IMG/VR virus record: IMGVR_UViG_3300009183_000239
Span: 1 to 32,331 of that record
Source of the DNA: a virus
Strand: one strand, 5' to 3'
DNA length: 32,331 nt
Shown here piece after piece: positions 16,074 through 24,300 of this stretch. The translations under genes and the position numbers were made by a program. Within the stretch, counting starts at the first letter, position 1; the number at the start of each line of letters is the position of its first letter. The notes under the pieces are model-generated. The model was not told the origin of the DNA. It saw only the letters and a list, made by a program, of their open reading frames with translations, and made no database searches.

Positions 16074-17015
16074 TTACATAAATAAGAAGAAGAAGTTGCC
16101 TTTTGAAGACTCCGCAACTGTGTATGTAAACACAATAATACCTTGTGCGCCTTGACTTAATAATGTACCAGATCCAGTTCCGCCCCCGCCACCATATAAT
16201 CCGCCTGAAGCGCCCGCAACTCCACCAGGAGAAGCACCACCTCCACCTCCAGAACCAGCAGTTGCTCCATTTGATGATTGTGTCCAATAATTACCTGTAC
16301 CACCAGCACCACCAGGTGTTGTACCACTAGTACTAGTATTAAATGCTCCGCCGCCTCCGCCGCCTGTACCTGCTGTACCTGCTACCCCATTGTTTGATGC
16401 TGAAGTACCTCCGGCACCGCCACCTGTTCCTCCGCCACCATTACCACCTGCACCTCCAGCAGCTCCACTAGCAGCTCCACCAGCACTACCAGCTGCAGAT
16501 AAACTAGCACCGCCACCGCCACCGCCACGACCAGATGTTGGGGCAAACGTGACGCTACCTGTGCCACCAGCACCACCAGGCCCCCCTGCTCCACCGCCCC
16601 CGCCAACACCCCCAGCAGCACCATTACCGCCTGAAAATACAGTTGTACCAATACAAGAACCAGAGGCTCCACCAACACCTGCAGTATTAATAGCAGAACT
16701 ACTACCTCCTTGCGCTAATACGCCGGTAGTTGATGAAGTAGGTTCTGCATTTGTAGTATTGAACCATGATCTTGCCGTACCTCCGGCCCCTGTAGTTCCA
16801 TTATTGATACCCACTCGATAAAATGCTGTGCCACTAGCAACTAAGCCTGTAATAGCTGTAGATGCAGCATAAGCACCACCACCTCCATTTGATGAGGTTG
16901 TTGTTGCTCCTCCGCCGCCACCGATAGCCTCTACTGAAACTAAAGAGCCAAAGTCAGCTGGGATTGTATAAGTACCCGTACCTACAGTGGTTATAAAGAC
17001 ACTTTTGATTGCCAT
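16074..17015 (-). CDS. Polyglycine-rich tail protein 1 (Gly_rich_2-like)
   Basis: The product has 313 residues. It opens MAIKSVFITTVGTGTYTIPA, then FGSLVSVEAIGGGGG, the start typical of glycine-rich phage tail proteins (PF21722-like). From residue 35 to about 295 it is mostly Gly, Ala, Ser and Thr with long Gly runs (GGVGGGGGAGGPGGAGGTGS), and it ends in a single strand (AQGIIVFTYTVAES). Such sequences can form the polyglycine-II bundle seen in the phage S16 tip adhesin gp38; that comparison is by composition only. It follows the 661-residue fibre by 9 nt, and the same fibre then glycine-rich order occurs at 20471-24879, so each may cap the fibre made by its neighbour. Confidence 0.75.
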   Translation of the reverse strand: MAIKSVFITTVGTGTYTIPADFGSLVSVEAIGGGGGATTTSSNGGGGAYAASTAITGLVASGTAFYRVGINNGTTGAGGTARSWFNTTNAEPTSSTTGVLAQGGSSSAINTAGVGGASGSCIGTTVFSGGNGAAGGVGGGGGAGGPGGAGGTGSVTFAPTSGRGGGGGGASLSAAGSAGGAASGAAGGAGGNGGGGTGGGAGGTSASNNGVAGTAGTGGGGGGAFNTSTSGTTPGGAGGTGNYWTQSSNGATAGSGGGGGASPGGVAGASGGLYGGGGGTGSGTLLSQGAQGIIVFTYTVAESSKGNFFFLFM

Positions 17016-17024
17016 TTATAACCC

Positions 17025-19010
17025 TTATGCTTGTGTTGCTACTGCAACAACGTCCCAGAATGAATCTGTTGAGTTCCATACAGCACCTACATAAACAGTT
17101 TTACCTGATGCTACAGATGTTGGCAATGTTGTACCAATGACTCTGTACCCTGTAGATGTTGTTGTCCATGATACTGTTTGAGTTGATGCTGCATATAAAC
17201 GAATGTTTAATTTTTGTCCGTTTGTCGGCGTGCCACTTGGCACTGCGAATGCTACTGTACCCGTAAGTAAATAGTTAACTTGATCGTATGTATCAGAGGC
17301 GGGTGTCACTGTACCAGTAGTAGAGGCTGCTGCAAGTGATCTTGGTGTAATACGTTTGTTAGTAAGTGTTGCTGTACCTGTATTGGTTACTAAACCTCCA
17401 GAGCCAGAATCAACTGCAATACCTAAAGCTGTAACAACACCCGTACCTGTCGTAGTTGTAGCTGGAGCAGCCCCCGCACCACCACCAATAACAAGAGCAT
17501 TAGCAGCTAACGCTGCGGAAGAAGCCCATGTTGTACCTGATGAAAAATATGGAATACCCCCTGATGTACCCACAACGGTTAACGCTGGTGTTGAAGTAGC
17601 AGTTGCAACAGAAATAATACCTCCAGTAAAGCTAACGCTTGTAACTGTTCCTGCTCCATTAGTTGTCCATATTGGAGCTGCGCCTGAACCTTGTGATGTT
17701 AATACTTGTCCAGAAGTACCATAAGCTACGCCTGTCGATCCAAACGAAATAGCACCTGTCGTTAATAAACGAAGTGATTCTGTGCCATTAACATTGAAAG
17801 CCATAGGCAAATAAGTGCCTGAACCTCGAATAGACGAAGCTAATGTAGTTGCAGTTGAACTTGCTTCTAGTGAAAGAAGTGATGCATTAGTTGGAGTTGC
17901 ATTGTTATAAACTTGAAATGCTGAGCCTGTCGCAGATCCACTAGGTAGCGCGCCAACAATTGTATTTGAATTTGAGGTGCTTGTTTGAAATGCTGCGCGG
18001 TTTGCAATAGTCGCATTAGTAAAGTCGGCTAAAATACGATTGCCTGTACCTGTAAATGTTAAGTTGCCTGAATCTGATAAAGAAGTAAATGTACCTGAAG
18101 TCCCTGTAATAGCACCCGCACTAGAACCCCCAATAGTTACGCCATCAATAGTACCACCATTAATATCTACCGTAGTAACAGACCCTAAATTAGTCCAAGT
18201 ACCAGTAACAGTAGGGCTATTAGTTAATGTCCAGGCTGCTGCTCTTATATCAACAGTATCACCAGAAGCATCGCCTAAAATAGTATTTCCATTTACAGTT
18301 AAATTAGTTACTGTAGCTGCGGCAGGGCTTGATCCGCCAATAGATGAGCCATCAATAGTACCACCATTAATATCTACCGTAGTAACGGACCCTAAATTAG
18401 TCCAAGTGCCCGTAACAGTAGGGCTATTAGTTAATGTCCATGCCGCTGCTCTTATATCAACAGTATCACCAGAAGCATCACCTAAAATAGTGTTACCATT
18501 AACAGTTAAATTTGTTGACCTTACAGTGCTAGGGGTAATTGCGCCAAGCGTTGTATTTTCTATAGCCCCACCTAAAATATAAGCCGAGGAAGATAAAAGT
18601 GTCCCTTCAAAAAAACTAATGCCCTCTTTGACACCTGTACCGGTACTAAATACCTGTGTTGTTGTGCCCGCCGGAACTGTATAAGTAGCGCCTGTCGAGT
18701 TTTTAACTACAACTTCATAAGTTAAATCATTTGCAATAAGATAGAATTTCTCAATATCGGGCACAGTTAAATTAAGTGGGCCTGTGGCAGTACCAGTCAA
18801 GTTTAAACGTAAGTTTCTGGCCGCTTGAGAAGCATTAGTATTAGTAAGAGTTAACGTAACATCCGCGTTGGAAAAAGGAACAGCTACAGATCCTGTAATA
18901 GCCTCTTCAATGGCTGTGCCTAAATTAGTATTAGTTGTAGCGCCCCAAGTACCTGATTGTTCACCAGTACCTATGAGTTCTATTTTGAGTGCTGAGTAGG
19001 TGCTTGCCAT
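17025..19010 (-). CDS. Tail fibre-like protein with 69-residue tandem repeat
   Basis: The product has 661 residues. The N-terminus (MASTYSALKIELIGTGEQSG, then TWGATTNTNLGTAIEEAI) is the start of a well-known phage fibre family and probably the tail-attachment domain. Residues about 165-290 contain two copies of a 69-residue unit (LTVNGNTILGDASGDTVDI ... TTVDINGGTIDG). The rest is Thr/Ser/Gly/Ala-rich beta structure of the type GTSGQVLTSQGSGAAPIW, shared with the 1169-residue protein. The C-terminus (GYRVIGTTLPTSVASGKTVY, then GAVWNSTDSFWDVVAV) resembles other fibre ends. No intramolecular chaperone (S74) is seen. It likely contributes to host recognition. A T7-class promoter-like site and AAGGA ribosome-binding site lie in the 49 nt upstream. 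Confidence 0.75.
   Translation of the reverse strand: MASTYSALKIELIGTGEQSGTWGATTNTNLGTAIEEAITGSVAVPFSNADVTLTLTNTNASQAARNLRLNLTGTATGPLNLTVPDIEKFYLIANDLTYEVVVKNSTGATYTVPAGTTTQVFSTGTGVKEGISFFEGTLLSSSAYILGGAIENTTLGAITPSTVRSTNLTVNGNTILGDASGDTVDIRAAAWTLTNSPTVTGTWTNLGSVTTVDINGGTIDGSSIGGSSPAAATVTNLTVNGNTILGDASGDTVDIRAAAWTLTNSPTVTGTWTNLGSVTTVDINGGTIDGVTIGGSSAGAITGTSGTFTSLSDSGNLTFTGTGNRILADFTNATIANRAAFQTSTSNSNTIVGALPSGSATGSAFQVYNNATPTNASLLSLEASSTATTLASSIRGSGTYLPMAFNVNGTESLRLLTTGAISFGSTGVAYGTSGQVLTSQGSGAAPIWTTNGAGTVTSVSFTGGIISVATATSTPALTVVGTSGGIPYFSSGTTWASSAALAANALVIGGGAGAAPATTTTGTGVVTALGIAVDSGSGGLVTNTGTATLTNKRITPRSLAAASTTGTVTPASDTYDQVNYLLTGTVAFAVPSGTPTNGQKLNIRLYAASTQTVSWTTTSTGYRVIGTTLPTSVASGKTVYVGAVWNSTDSFWDVVAVATQA
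18142..18310 (-). repeat. Tandem repeat unit B in the fibre gene
   Basis: This 169-nt segment recurs at 18349-18517 with a period of 207 nt (69 codons). The copies differ at only a minority of positions, mostly third codon positions, so they look like a fairly recent in-frame duplication within a beta-structured region. Confidence 0.85.
18349..18517 (-). repeat. Tandem repeat unit A in the fibre gene
   Basis: Partner of 18142-18310. It is N-terminal in the protein. Both units encode WTLTNSPTVTGTWTNLGSVT followed by a TIDG turn. Confidence 0.85.
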
Positions 19011-19023
19011 AATAAAAGTCCTT

Positions 19024-19040
19024 TATATTTAGTCGTATTA
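19024..19040 (-). promoter_or_regulatory. T7-class single-subunit RNA polymerase promoter-like site
   Basis: On the minus strand the sequence is TAATACGACTAAATATA. Against the T7 consensus TAATACGACTCACTATA it matches at 15 of 17 positions and differs only at -7 and -5 (C to A in both). The specificity-loop bases GACT at -11 to -8 are intact. The expected initiation region reads AAGGAC rather than GGGAGA, which is less favourable. It lies in the longest non-coding gap (19011-19059), points toward the fibre, lysis and ejection genes, and stands 13 nt before the ATG. A TATAAT overlaps its upstream edge, so a host sigma-70 promoter is an alternative, although I see no good -35. No phage RNA polymerase gene is in the window. 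Confidence 0.5.
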
Positions 19041-19059
19041 TACATTAATTACATTCTTT

Positions 19060-19980
19060 CTAGCTACAAGGTTGAGAGGTGTCTATTGTGCCCCAACCTG
19101 CTGTTTGATCATCGTTTATATCTACCCATACACCAACAGGTGTCGTTATTACTGTCCATGCAGGCGACTGACTATCGTTTATTCTAAACCACCCGTTATA
19201 GCATATTACATCTAATATAGTAATAGCTTCAGTAATAGATTGTAAGAAATCAGATTGCTGTGTGGAACTATCATTTAGTCCTACGTTTTCTACGTTTACT
19301 ACTACAAACTGAGCTGATATAGACTGATTTGCAGTTACTGAAGTAATAGGCTCAGTGATCGTAAATGTAAATATATTAGTAATCGTTGCTGCATCAGCCA
19401 TTGTCACTGCTTCAGCTTTACTTACAACAAATTGAGCTGTGATACTATTTAAATCAGCTAAGTTAACATTTTCGTTTCTAACTACGTTGAACTGCGCCGT
19501 AATGTTTCTAACGTCGTCTAAATCTACATTTTCTGTTTGACTAAATAAAAAGTCTGATTGTACACTATTAGCATCATCTAAATCAGCATTTTCATTACGC
19601 GATTGTAAAGCTGCAAAATATGGCACTAACACATCATTTAAATTAATATTTTCTGTAACGCTTTGTGCAAACCCAGCCGATATAAATTCTTGAGCTTCTA
19701 CTGTTAAAGGTTCAGTAATACTTTGTAGAAAATTAAACTGGTCTGCTCTAATATCATCTACATTAATAAGTTCATTAATTGTTCCAATAAAGAATGAGCC
19801 TTGTGAGTTAAAGTCATCTATTTCAGTTATGGGTTCAGTAATACTTTGTGTAAAACTCCAAACCTGACTGTTATTATCAGCTACAGCAATATTTTCCGTT
19901 ATAGAATCAAAAAAGAAAGTCCCTGCAGTAAGAGGCAGCGTAGCAAACGGAACTTGGGCAAATGAAGCATATCCAAACAT
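19060..19980 (-). CDS. Tail-associated protein of about twelve 20-residue repeats
   Basis: The product has 306 residues. After MFGYASFAQVPFATLP, a start seen in other phage tail proteins, residues about 24-268 are twelve repeats averaging 20 residues. The consensus is roughly S-x-T-E-N/P-I/V-x-L-x-D-x-x-x-x-x-x-x-F-x-x. Examples are SVTENINLNDVLVPYFAALQ and SQTENVDLDDVRNITAQFNV. Regular hydrophobics with a conserved Glu and Asp per turn suggest a stacked beta structure. The C-terminus carries a W-x-x-I-x-D-x-Q-x-x-x-W pattern twice (WFRINDSQSPAW and WVDINDDQTAGW), a common ending of phage adsorption-type proteins. It is unusually acidic. A fibre or adhesin role is inferred from position between tail genes. 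The gap to the next upstream ORF is 25 nt and contains AAAGGAG. Confidence 0.65.
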   Translation of the reverse strand: MFGYASFAQVPFATLPLTAGTFFFDSITENIAVADNNSQVWSFTQSITEPITEIDDFNSQGSFFIGTINELINVDDIRADQFNFLQSITEPLTVEAQEFISAGFAQSVTENINLNDVLVPYFAALQSRNENADLDDANSVQSDFLFSQTENVDLDDVRNITAQFNVVRNENVNLADLNSITAQFVVSKAEAVTMADAATITNIFTFTITEPITSVTANQSISAQFVVVNVENVGLNDSSTQQSDFLQSITEAITILDVICYNGWFRINDSQSPAWTVITTPVGVWVDINDDQTAGWGTIDTSQPCS

Positions 19981-20005
19981 TTATACTCCTTTGTTATTTC
20001 CGCAA

Positions 20006-20077
20006 TTAAAATTCTTGTGTGCCACTTGTTGTAGTGACATTAGAACTTAATGCTGATAGATTGGATGCTTTTGTCAT
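20006..20077 (-). CDS. 23-residue micro-ORF coupled by ATGA
   Basis: The ORF encodes MTKASNLSALSSNVTTTSGT plus QEF and stops at TAA 20006-20008. Its ATG (20077-20075) overlaps the TGA of the upstream gene (20076-20074) in ATGA, and CTAAGGAAATAA lies just upstream as ribosome-binding site, so it is placed exactly like the real genes around it. The sequence resembles the first residues of phage fibre or tail proteins (M-T-K-A-S-x-L-x-x-L). It may be a true micropeptide or the surviving N-terminal anchor of a deleted fibre gene. Start and stop are certain; expression is not. Confidence 0.45.
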   Translation of the reverse strand: MTKASNLSALSSNVTTTSGTQEF

Positions 20078-20460
20078 TTTATTTCCTTAGTAGTTTCTTT
20101 CCAACTTAATGTTATTTCATCCCATACATATGGTTTATCGTCTGTAGGACATGCTACTGGTGCTTCCCATAACCATGTTGTATTATTTAGTTTCCATGAT
20201 GGATATGGTTGTGGCGCATAAAATACATCATTAATAGCGTCATAAGTATATCCAATACCAGCATAGTTACCTCTTAATGCTTTTGATTGATCTTCTGATA
20301 GTTCCCATGAATTAGGTTTATAGTATATTCCACCTCTAGTATTATAAGATGTTTGAATCCAATCTTTAGGCTCTCCAGCATATCCTGAATTAATAAAGTC
20401 TTGTTCAGCTGCAATAACTTGTGTAACAATGCCATTTTCTATTTTTGCATAATGCCCCAT
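20074..20460 (-). CDS. Conserved phage tail-associated protein (NYAGIGYTYD family)
   Basis: The product has 128 residues. The sequence runs GHYAKIENGIVTQVIAAEQD, then DWIQTSYNTRGGIYY, LRGNYAGIGYTYD and YPSWKLNNTTWLWEAPVACP. This is the pattern of a family widespread in cyanophages and other marine phages: hydrophilic beta protein with V-x-Q-V-I-A-A-E, W-I-Q-T-S-Y-N-T, N-Y-A-G-I-G and Y-P-S-W-x-L in that order. Family function is unknown to me; the position among fibres suggests a small fibre component or fibre-assembly protein. There is no membrane segment. It is coupled to the micro-ORF downstream by ATGA. Confidence 0.75.
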   Translation of the reverse strand: MGHYAKIENGIVTQVIAAEQDFINSGYAGEPKDWIQTSYNTRGGIYYKPNSWELSEDQSKALRGNYAGIGYTYDAINDVFYAPQPYPSWKLNNTTWLWEAPVACPTDDKPYVWDEITLSWKETTKEIK

Positions 20461-20470
20461 TTATATTTCC

Positions 20471-21370
20471 TTAAGCTGTATAAGTTCCAGAGTCTGTCCA
20501 ATAAAGGATTGTATTAGCTCCAGAAGTTTTTGGATAGGTTGCCAATTGTGTTCCTGTGTATGTGCCTGAATAAAGTGATGTTGGAACTGAAAGTATAACT
20601 ACTCCCTTTCCACCTGCCGCACCCGTTTGTGGAGCAAGTCTTTCTGCTCCTCCGCCTCCACCACCAGTATTAGCAGTTCCAGCAGTAGGTTGAGTAGTTG
20701 TATTCCTACCACCAGCACCGCCACCTCCAGCGCCACCAGAACCAGGAACATCATTAAATGCACTACCTCCTCCACCCCCTGCAAAAGTTATAGATGCCCC
20801 TGTTATAGAAGATGCAGTTCCAGCTCCACCATTACCAGTTCCAGTAATTCCAGTAGCACCTACAGCACTTGCTCCTCCACCACCACCGCCTCTATATGGC
20901 GCTGCACCATTAGTACAACTACCCCCATTATTTCCTTGACTTGGACTTGTAGAAGGTGTATTTCCTGTTCCGCCAGCACTTGTTGCAGGTGTTTGAGAAA
21001 ATCCACTACTACCGCCACCAGAACCACCAGAAGCACCAGGTGAATTTGGGCCTACATTACCAGTTCCATTAGTAGCTCCGCCCCCACCACCACCAGCAGA
21101 TGTAACAGTAGTAATGCCTGTGCCAGATAATACTGAATTAGAACCTGTAGTACCTTTTGCAGTAGTAGCACCTCCAGGACCCCCAGCACCAACAGTAATT
21201 GTATATACTGCTGACTTAGTTAATGTAATAGAAGCTGTTTGAAAACCCCCAGCACCCCCGCCACCACCATGATAGGTACCACCCCCACCACCACCACCGC
21301 CAGCGACTACTAAATATTCAACAGGAATAATACTTCCGTTTAATGATATAAGAGATTGCATTAATGTCAT
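20471..21370 (-). CDS. Polyglycine-rich tail protein 2 (Gly_rich_2-like)
   Basis: The chosen start is the ATG at 21370, which overlaps the stop of the 1169-residue fibre in TAATG and gives 299 residues. A longer frame to 21427 would add 19 atypical Cys/Arg/Tyr residues that overlap the fibre. The protein begins MTLMQSLISLNGSIIPVEYL, then VVAGGGGGGGG, followed by blocks of Gly, Ala, Ser and Thr to about residue 250 and a strand near the end (GKGVVILSVPTSLYSGTYTG). The ...VEYLVVAGGGGGG... opening is the classic form of glycine-rich tail proteins. With the fibre ahead of it, it mirrors the arrangement at 16074-19010; possible polyglycine-II tip adhesin by analogy. Confidence 0.8.
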   Translation of the reverse strand: MTLMQSLISLNGSIIPVEYLVVAGGGGGGGGTYHGGGGGAGGFQTASITLTKSAVYTITVGAGGPGGATTAKGTTGSNSVLSGTGITTVTSAGGGGGGATNGTGNVGPNSPGASGGSGGGSSGFSQTPATSAGGTGNTPSTSPSQGNNGGSCTNGAAPYRGGGGGGASAVGATGITGTGNGGAGTASSITGASITFAGGGGGSAFNDVPGSGGAGGGGAGGRNTTTQPTAGTANTGGGGGGAERLAPQTGAAGGKGVVILSVPTSLYSGTYTGTQLATYPKTSGANTILYWTDSGTYTA

Positions 21371-24300
21371 TATGATAGCCCTGCACCTGTACAAGCAAAT
21401 GTAGGAGTAGCGCCTCCAACAATACATAATAAAGTAGCAACGCCATATTGAGCTAATGTTCTGTTACCTGTGCTTGCTGTACCTGATAATCTTAATGTAA
21501 CGCTGGCACCTTGTGTAATTGTTTGTGATGAACCAGAGTTATTAAATATAGATACCATATCACCAGCACTTAATACTGATGCGTTGACTGTAACACCACC
21601 TGTAGTGATAGATATAGTTTGGCCGGCGTCACCAGCTACTAATACATAAGCAGATGTTTTTGAGTTAATTGGTGCTGCTCTTACATCGCCTTTAGAGTCT
21701 GATATTTTTCCTGTAACAGTTAAGTTACCTGCACCTGGGTCTGTAGTATTACCTATAGATACTCCACCAGAACTAAATATACGCATACGTTCTGTGGTTG
21801 CTGTTGTAAAACGCATTGCGTTGGTGGCGTGGTCATAACTTACACGACCATCTAAACCGCCATCAGAATCTCTAAATGTTAAATACCCAGTCTGACTTGC
21901 TCCGCTTTGTTCAATATTTATACCGCCATTGTCTCCAACAGTTACTTCTAGCTTTGCATCAGGACTACTAGTACCAATACCTACATTACCAGAAGTATCT
22001 ATACGCATTTTTTCTGCGCCACTTATTTGCCAAGCATGATAAGAAGCATCATATAAAGAAGCAATATAAGTAGAAGATGTTCTGTTATAACTTGTTAATT
22101 GTCCATAGGTAGAACCATCACTATATATTTCAATACCTACTCCAGTTGTTGGAACTGAACGTGAAGTAAAGAATCCACTACCTGCAACTTGTAATTTAGA
22201 TGTTGGACTACTAGTACCAATACCTACATTACCAGAGTTGTCTATACGCATACGTTCTGTAGCAGCAGTAGTAAATTTAATATTATCAAATGCAGATAAT
22301 ACTGTATTGTAAGTAGTGCTAGGGGAAGTAGGTTGAGTATATGTAATTCCGTAGTAATTGACTGTTGTGCTATCAAAAGAAAACCCAGTAGTACCAAACC
22401 CAAAATATCTTCCTGCAATTTGTCCTGCTGAAACTTCGCCTGCAATAGTTAATTTAGCTCCAGGACTACTAGTCCCAATCCCTACATTACCTGCGTTATC
22501 AATACGCATTCTTTCGGCTGAAGCTGCAGCGCCATTAGTAGTGGTAGAAAATAATATTTGTGTGCCTTGAGCTGTGTCTGTCCATGCTTCACTTGCTTGA
22601 AAATTAATACCTACTCTTCCAGCAGAAGAATATCCAGTTGCTCCATACCCAAATCCATTTATTATGGCCATGTTATTACCAGATGCTAAAGCTGTTGGAG
22701 CTGCCGAAGTTCCACTAGCTCTTCTAAAATTAATTCTATTTATTCCACCAAAAGCATCTAACAAGATGTCATTATTAGTCGTATCAGCACCTACTTGCCA
22801 TAAATTTGTCCCAGTAATAGCTCCTGCACTTGGTAATGCTGTGTTAGCTGATAAGGTAAGTTTTGTTGTTGGAGCTGTTGTACCAATACCGACGTTACCA
22901 GCGTTATCTATACGCATTTTTTCTGATGTAGTAGTTGTACCACTAGTAGTAGTAAAAAATCCAAATTCTGTACCTTGTGCTGTATCTGTCCAATTTTCAG
23001 CAGCTCTTAATCTAAATCCAATTCTACTGGCAGAAGAATATCCAGTTGCTCCGTAACCATACCCTTCAAGTTGAACCATACTTAAATTTGCAGTTAATGC
23101 TGTTGGAGAAGCAGATGTACCTTGTGACCTTCTAACTAATATTTGATTTGCACCTGCAAAACTATCAAACAATGCAGCATTGACTGTAGTATCAGCACCT
23201 ACTTGCCATAAGTTAGTTCCTGTAATAGCACCTGCACTTGGTAATACTGTATTGTTATTGATTGTGATTCTTGTAGCTGGAGCTGCAGTACCAATACCTA
23301 ATCTATTATTAGTATCATCCCAAAAGAAGTTAGCATTGTCTTGTGAGTATGTACCAGATGTTCCTGCAAATACAACTGAACCTGCAGTAAATGCTGTAGC
23401 AGTTCCTGTACCGCCTGATGTAACACCTAGTGTTCCTGCTAATGTTACGGCACCAGTGGTCGCTGTACTTGGTGTGAGTCCACTTAGTGATGTTTGGAAT
23501 GATGTGACTGCGCCTGTAGAAGGCACTGAACCCCATGTTGGAGCGCCACTTGTATTAGCTAAAAGAACTTGGCCTGTAGTGCCCGCCGCTGTAACACCTA
23601 GTGCAGATGTACCATTACCATATATAACACCATTAGCTGTAAACGTAGTAGCTGCTGTACCACCCGCTGCAACGGGTAATGTGCCTGCCGCTAAAGCTGA
23701 ACTTGATGTTGAGTAAAGGGCGTTGTTAGCTGCAGCAAATGAAGTTAACCCTGTACCGCCGTAACCTGTAGCGATTGTAGTGCCGTTCCATAACGCATTA
23801 GTAATTGTAGCCGTACCAAAATTAGCTGTTGTAGCATTAAAGTCATACGATGCCGGGAGAAACGAGTGCTTGTTCCAACTACCTGCAACAGTGCTATTAT
23901 TATATAGGTATACAAAACTTGCAGCTCCACCAGCTATTGTTTCAATAGGTCCAGAGGCGTTATCAACAACAGTTAAAGTTCCTGAGGAATTATTATCAAA
24001 AATAAATGTAGTGCCAACTAATAATGTTGTAGCATCAGGTAATTGGAATGTTTGTGTTGTAGACCCTAGTAAATTTTGGTAGTAATTAGAGTCGGCTGTT
24101 AAAACTGTAGTCCCAGCTGCTGAGGTAACCCCTGTATAGCCTGGCACAAACTTACTCGCTGCTATATTATTAATACCTGGGTTTCCAAATGTACCTAATG
24201 AAACACCACCATTATTATAGATAGTCATGGCATCAGTGGTATTGCTATTAGTTACAAAGTGAATGCTGTAGGCACCGTAGGTGCCAAGTGTTAAATCAGT

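Noticed and set aside
15973-16287. Minus-strand 104-codon Trp/Arg/Cys-rich ORF overlapping the lysis gene start
   Set aside because: Composition is what a +1 shadow of the Gly-rich gene end would give, and it spans two real genes.
16390-16821. Plus-strand Pro-rich ORF of 143 codons
   Set aside because: It is the exact antisense of the glycine-rich tail gene; Gly codons read backward give Pro. No ribosome-binding site or independent conservation.
18142-18517. CRISPR-like repeat spacing
   Set aside because: Only two copies, each 169 nt, in frame and coding; no array geometry or cas genes.
18040-18582. Plus-strand Pro/Val-rich ORF of 180 codons with apparent repeats
   Set aside because: The repeats come from the antisense strand of the fibre tandem repeat.
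20627-21043. Plus-strand Ser/Thr/Cys-rich ORF of 138 codons
   Set aside because: Antisense shadow of the second glycine-rich gene, with abnormal composition.
21371-21427. Extension of the second glycine-rich gene upstream to 21427
   Set aside because: It would overlap the fibre by 58 nt with atypical Cys/Arg/Tyr residues, whereas ATG 21370 forms a TAATG junction like others in the operon.
23180-23716. Plus-strand 178-codon ORF
   Set aside because: Antisense of the large fibre; Ala/Val/Pro-rich as expected from reversed Thr/Gly/Ala codons.
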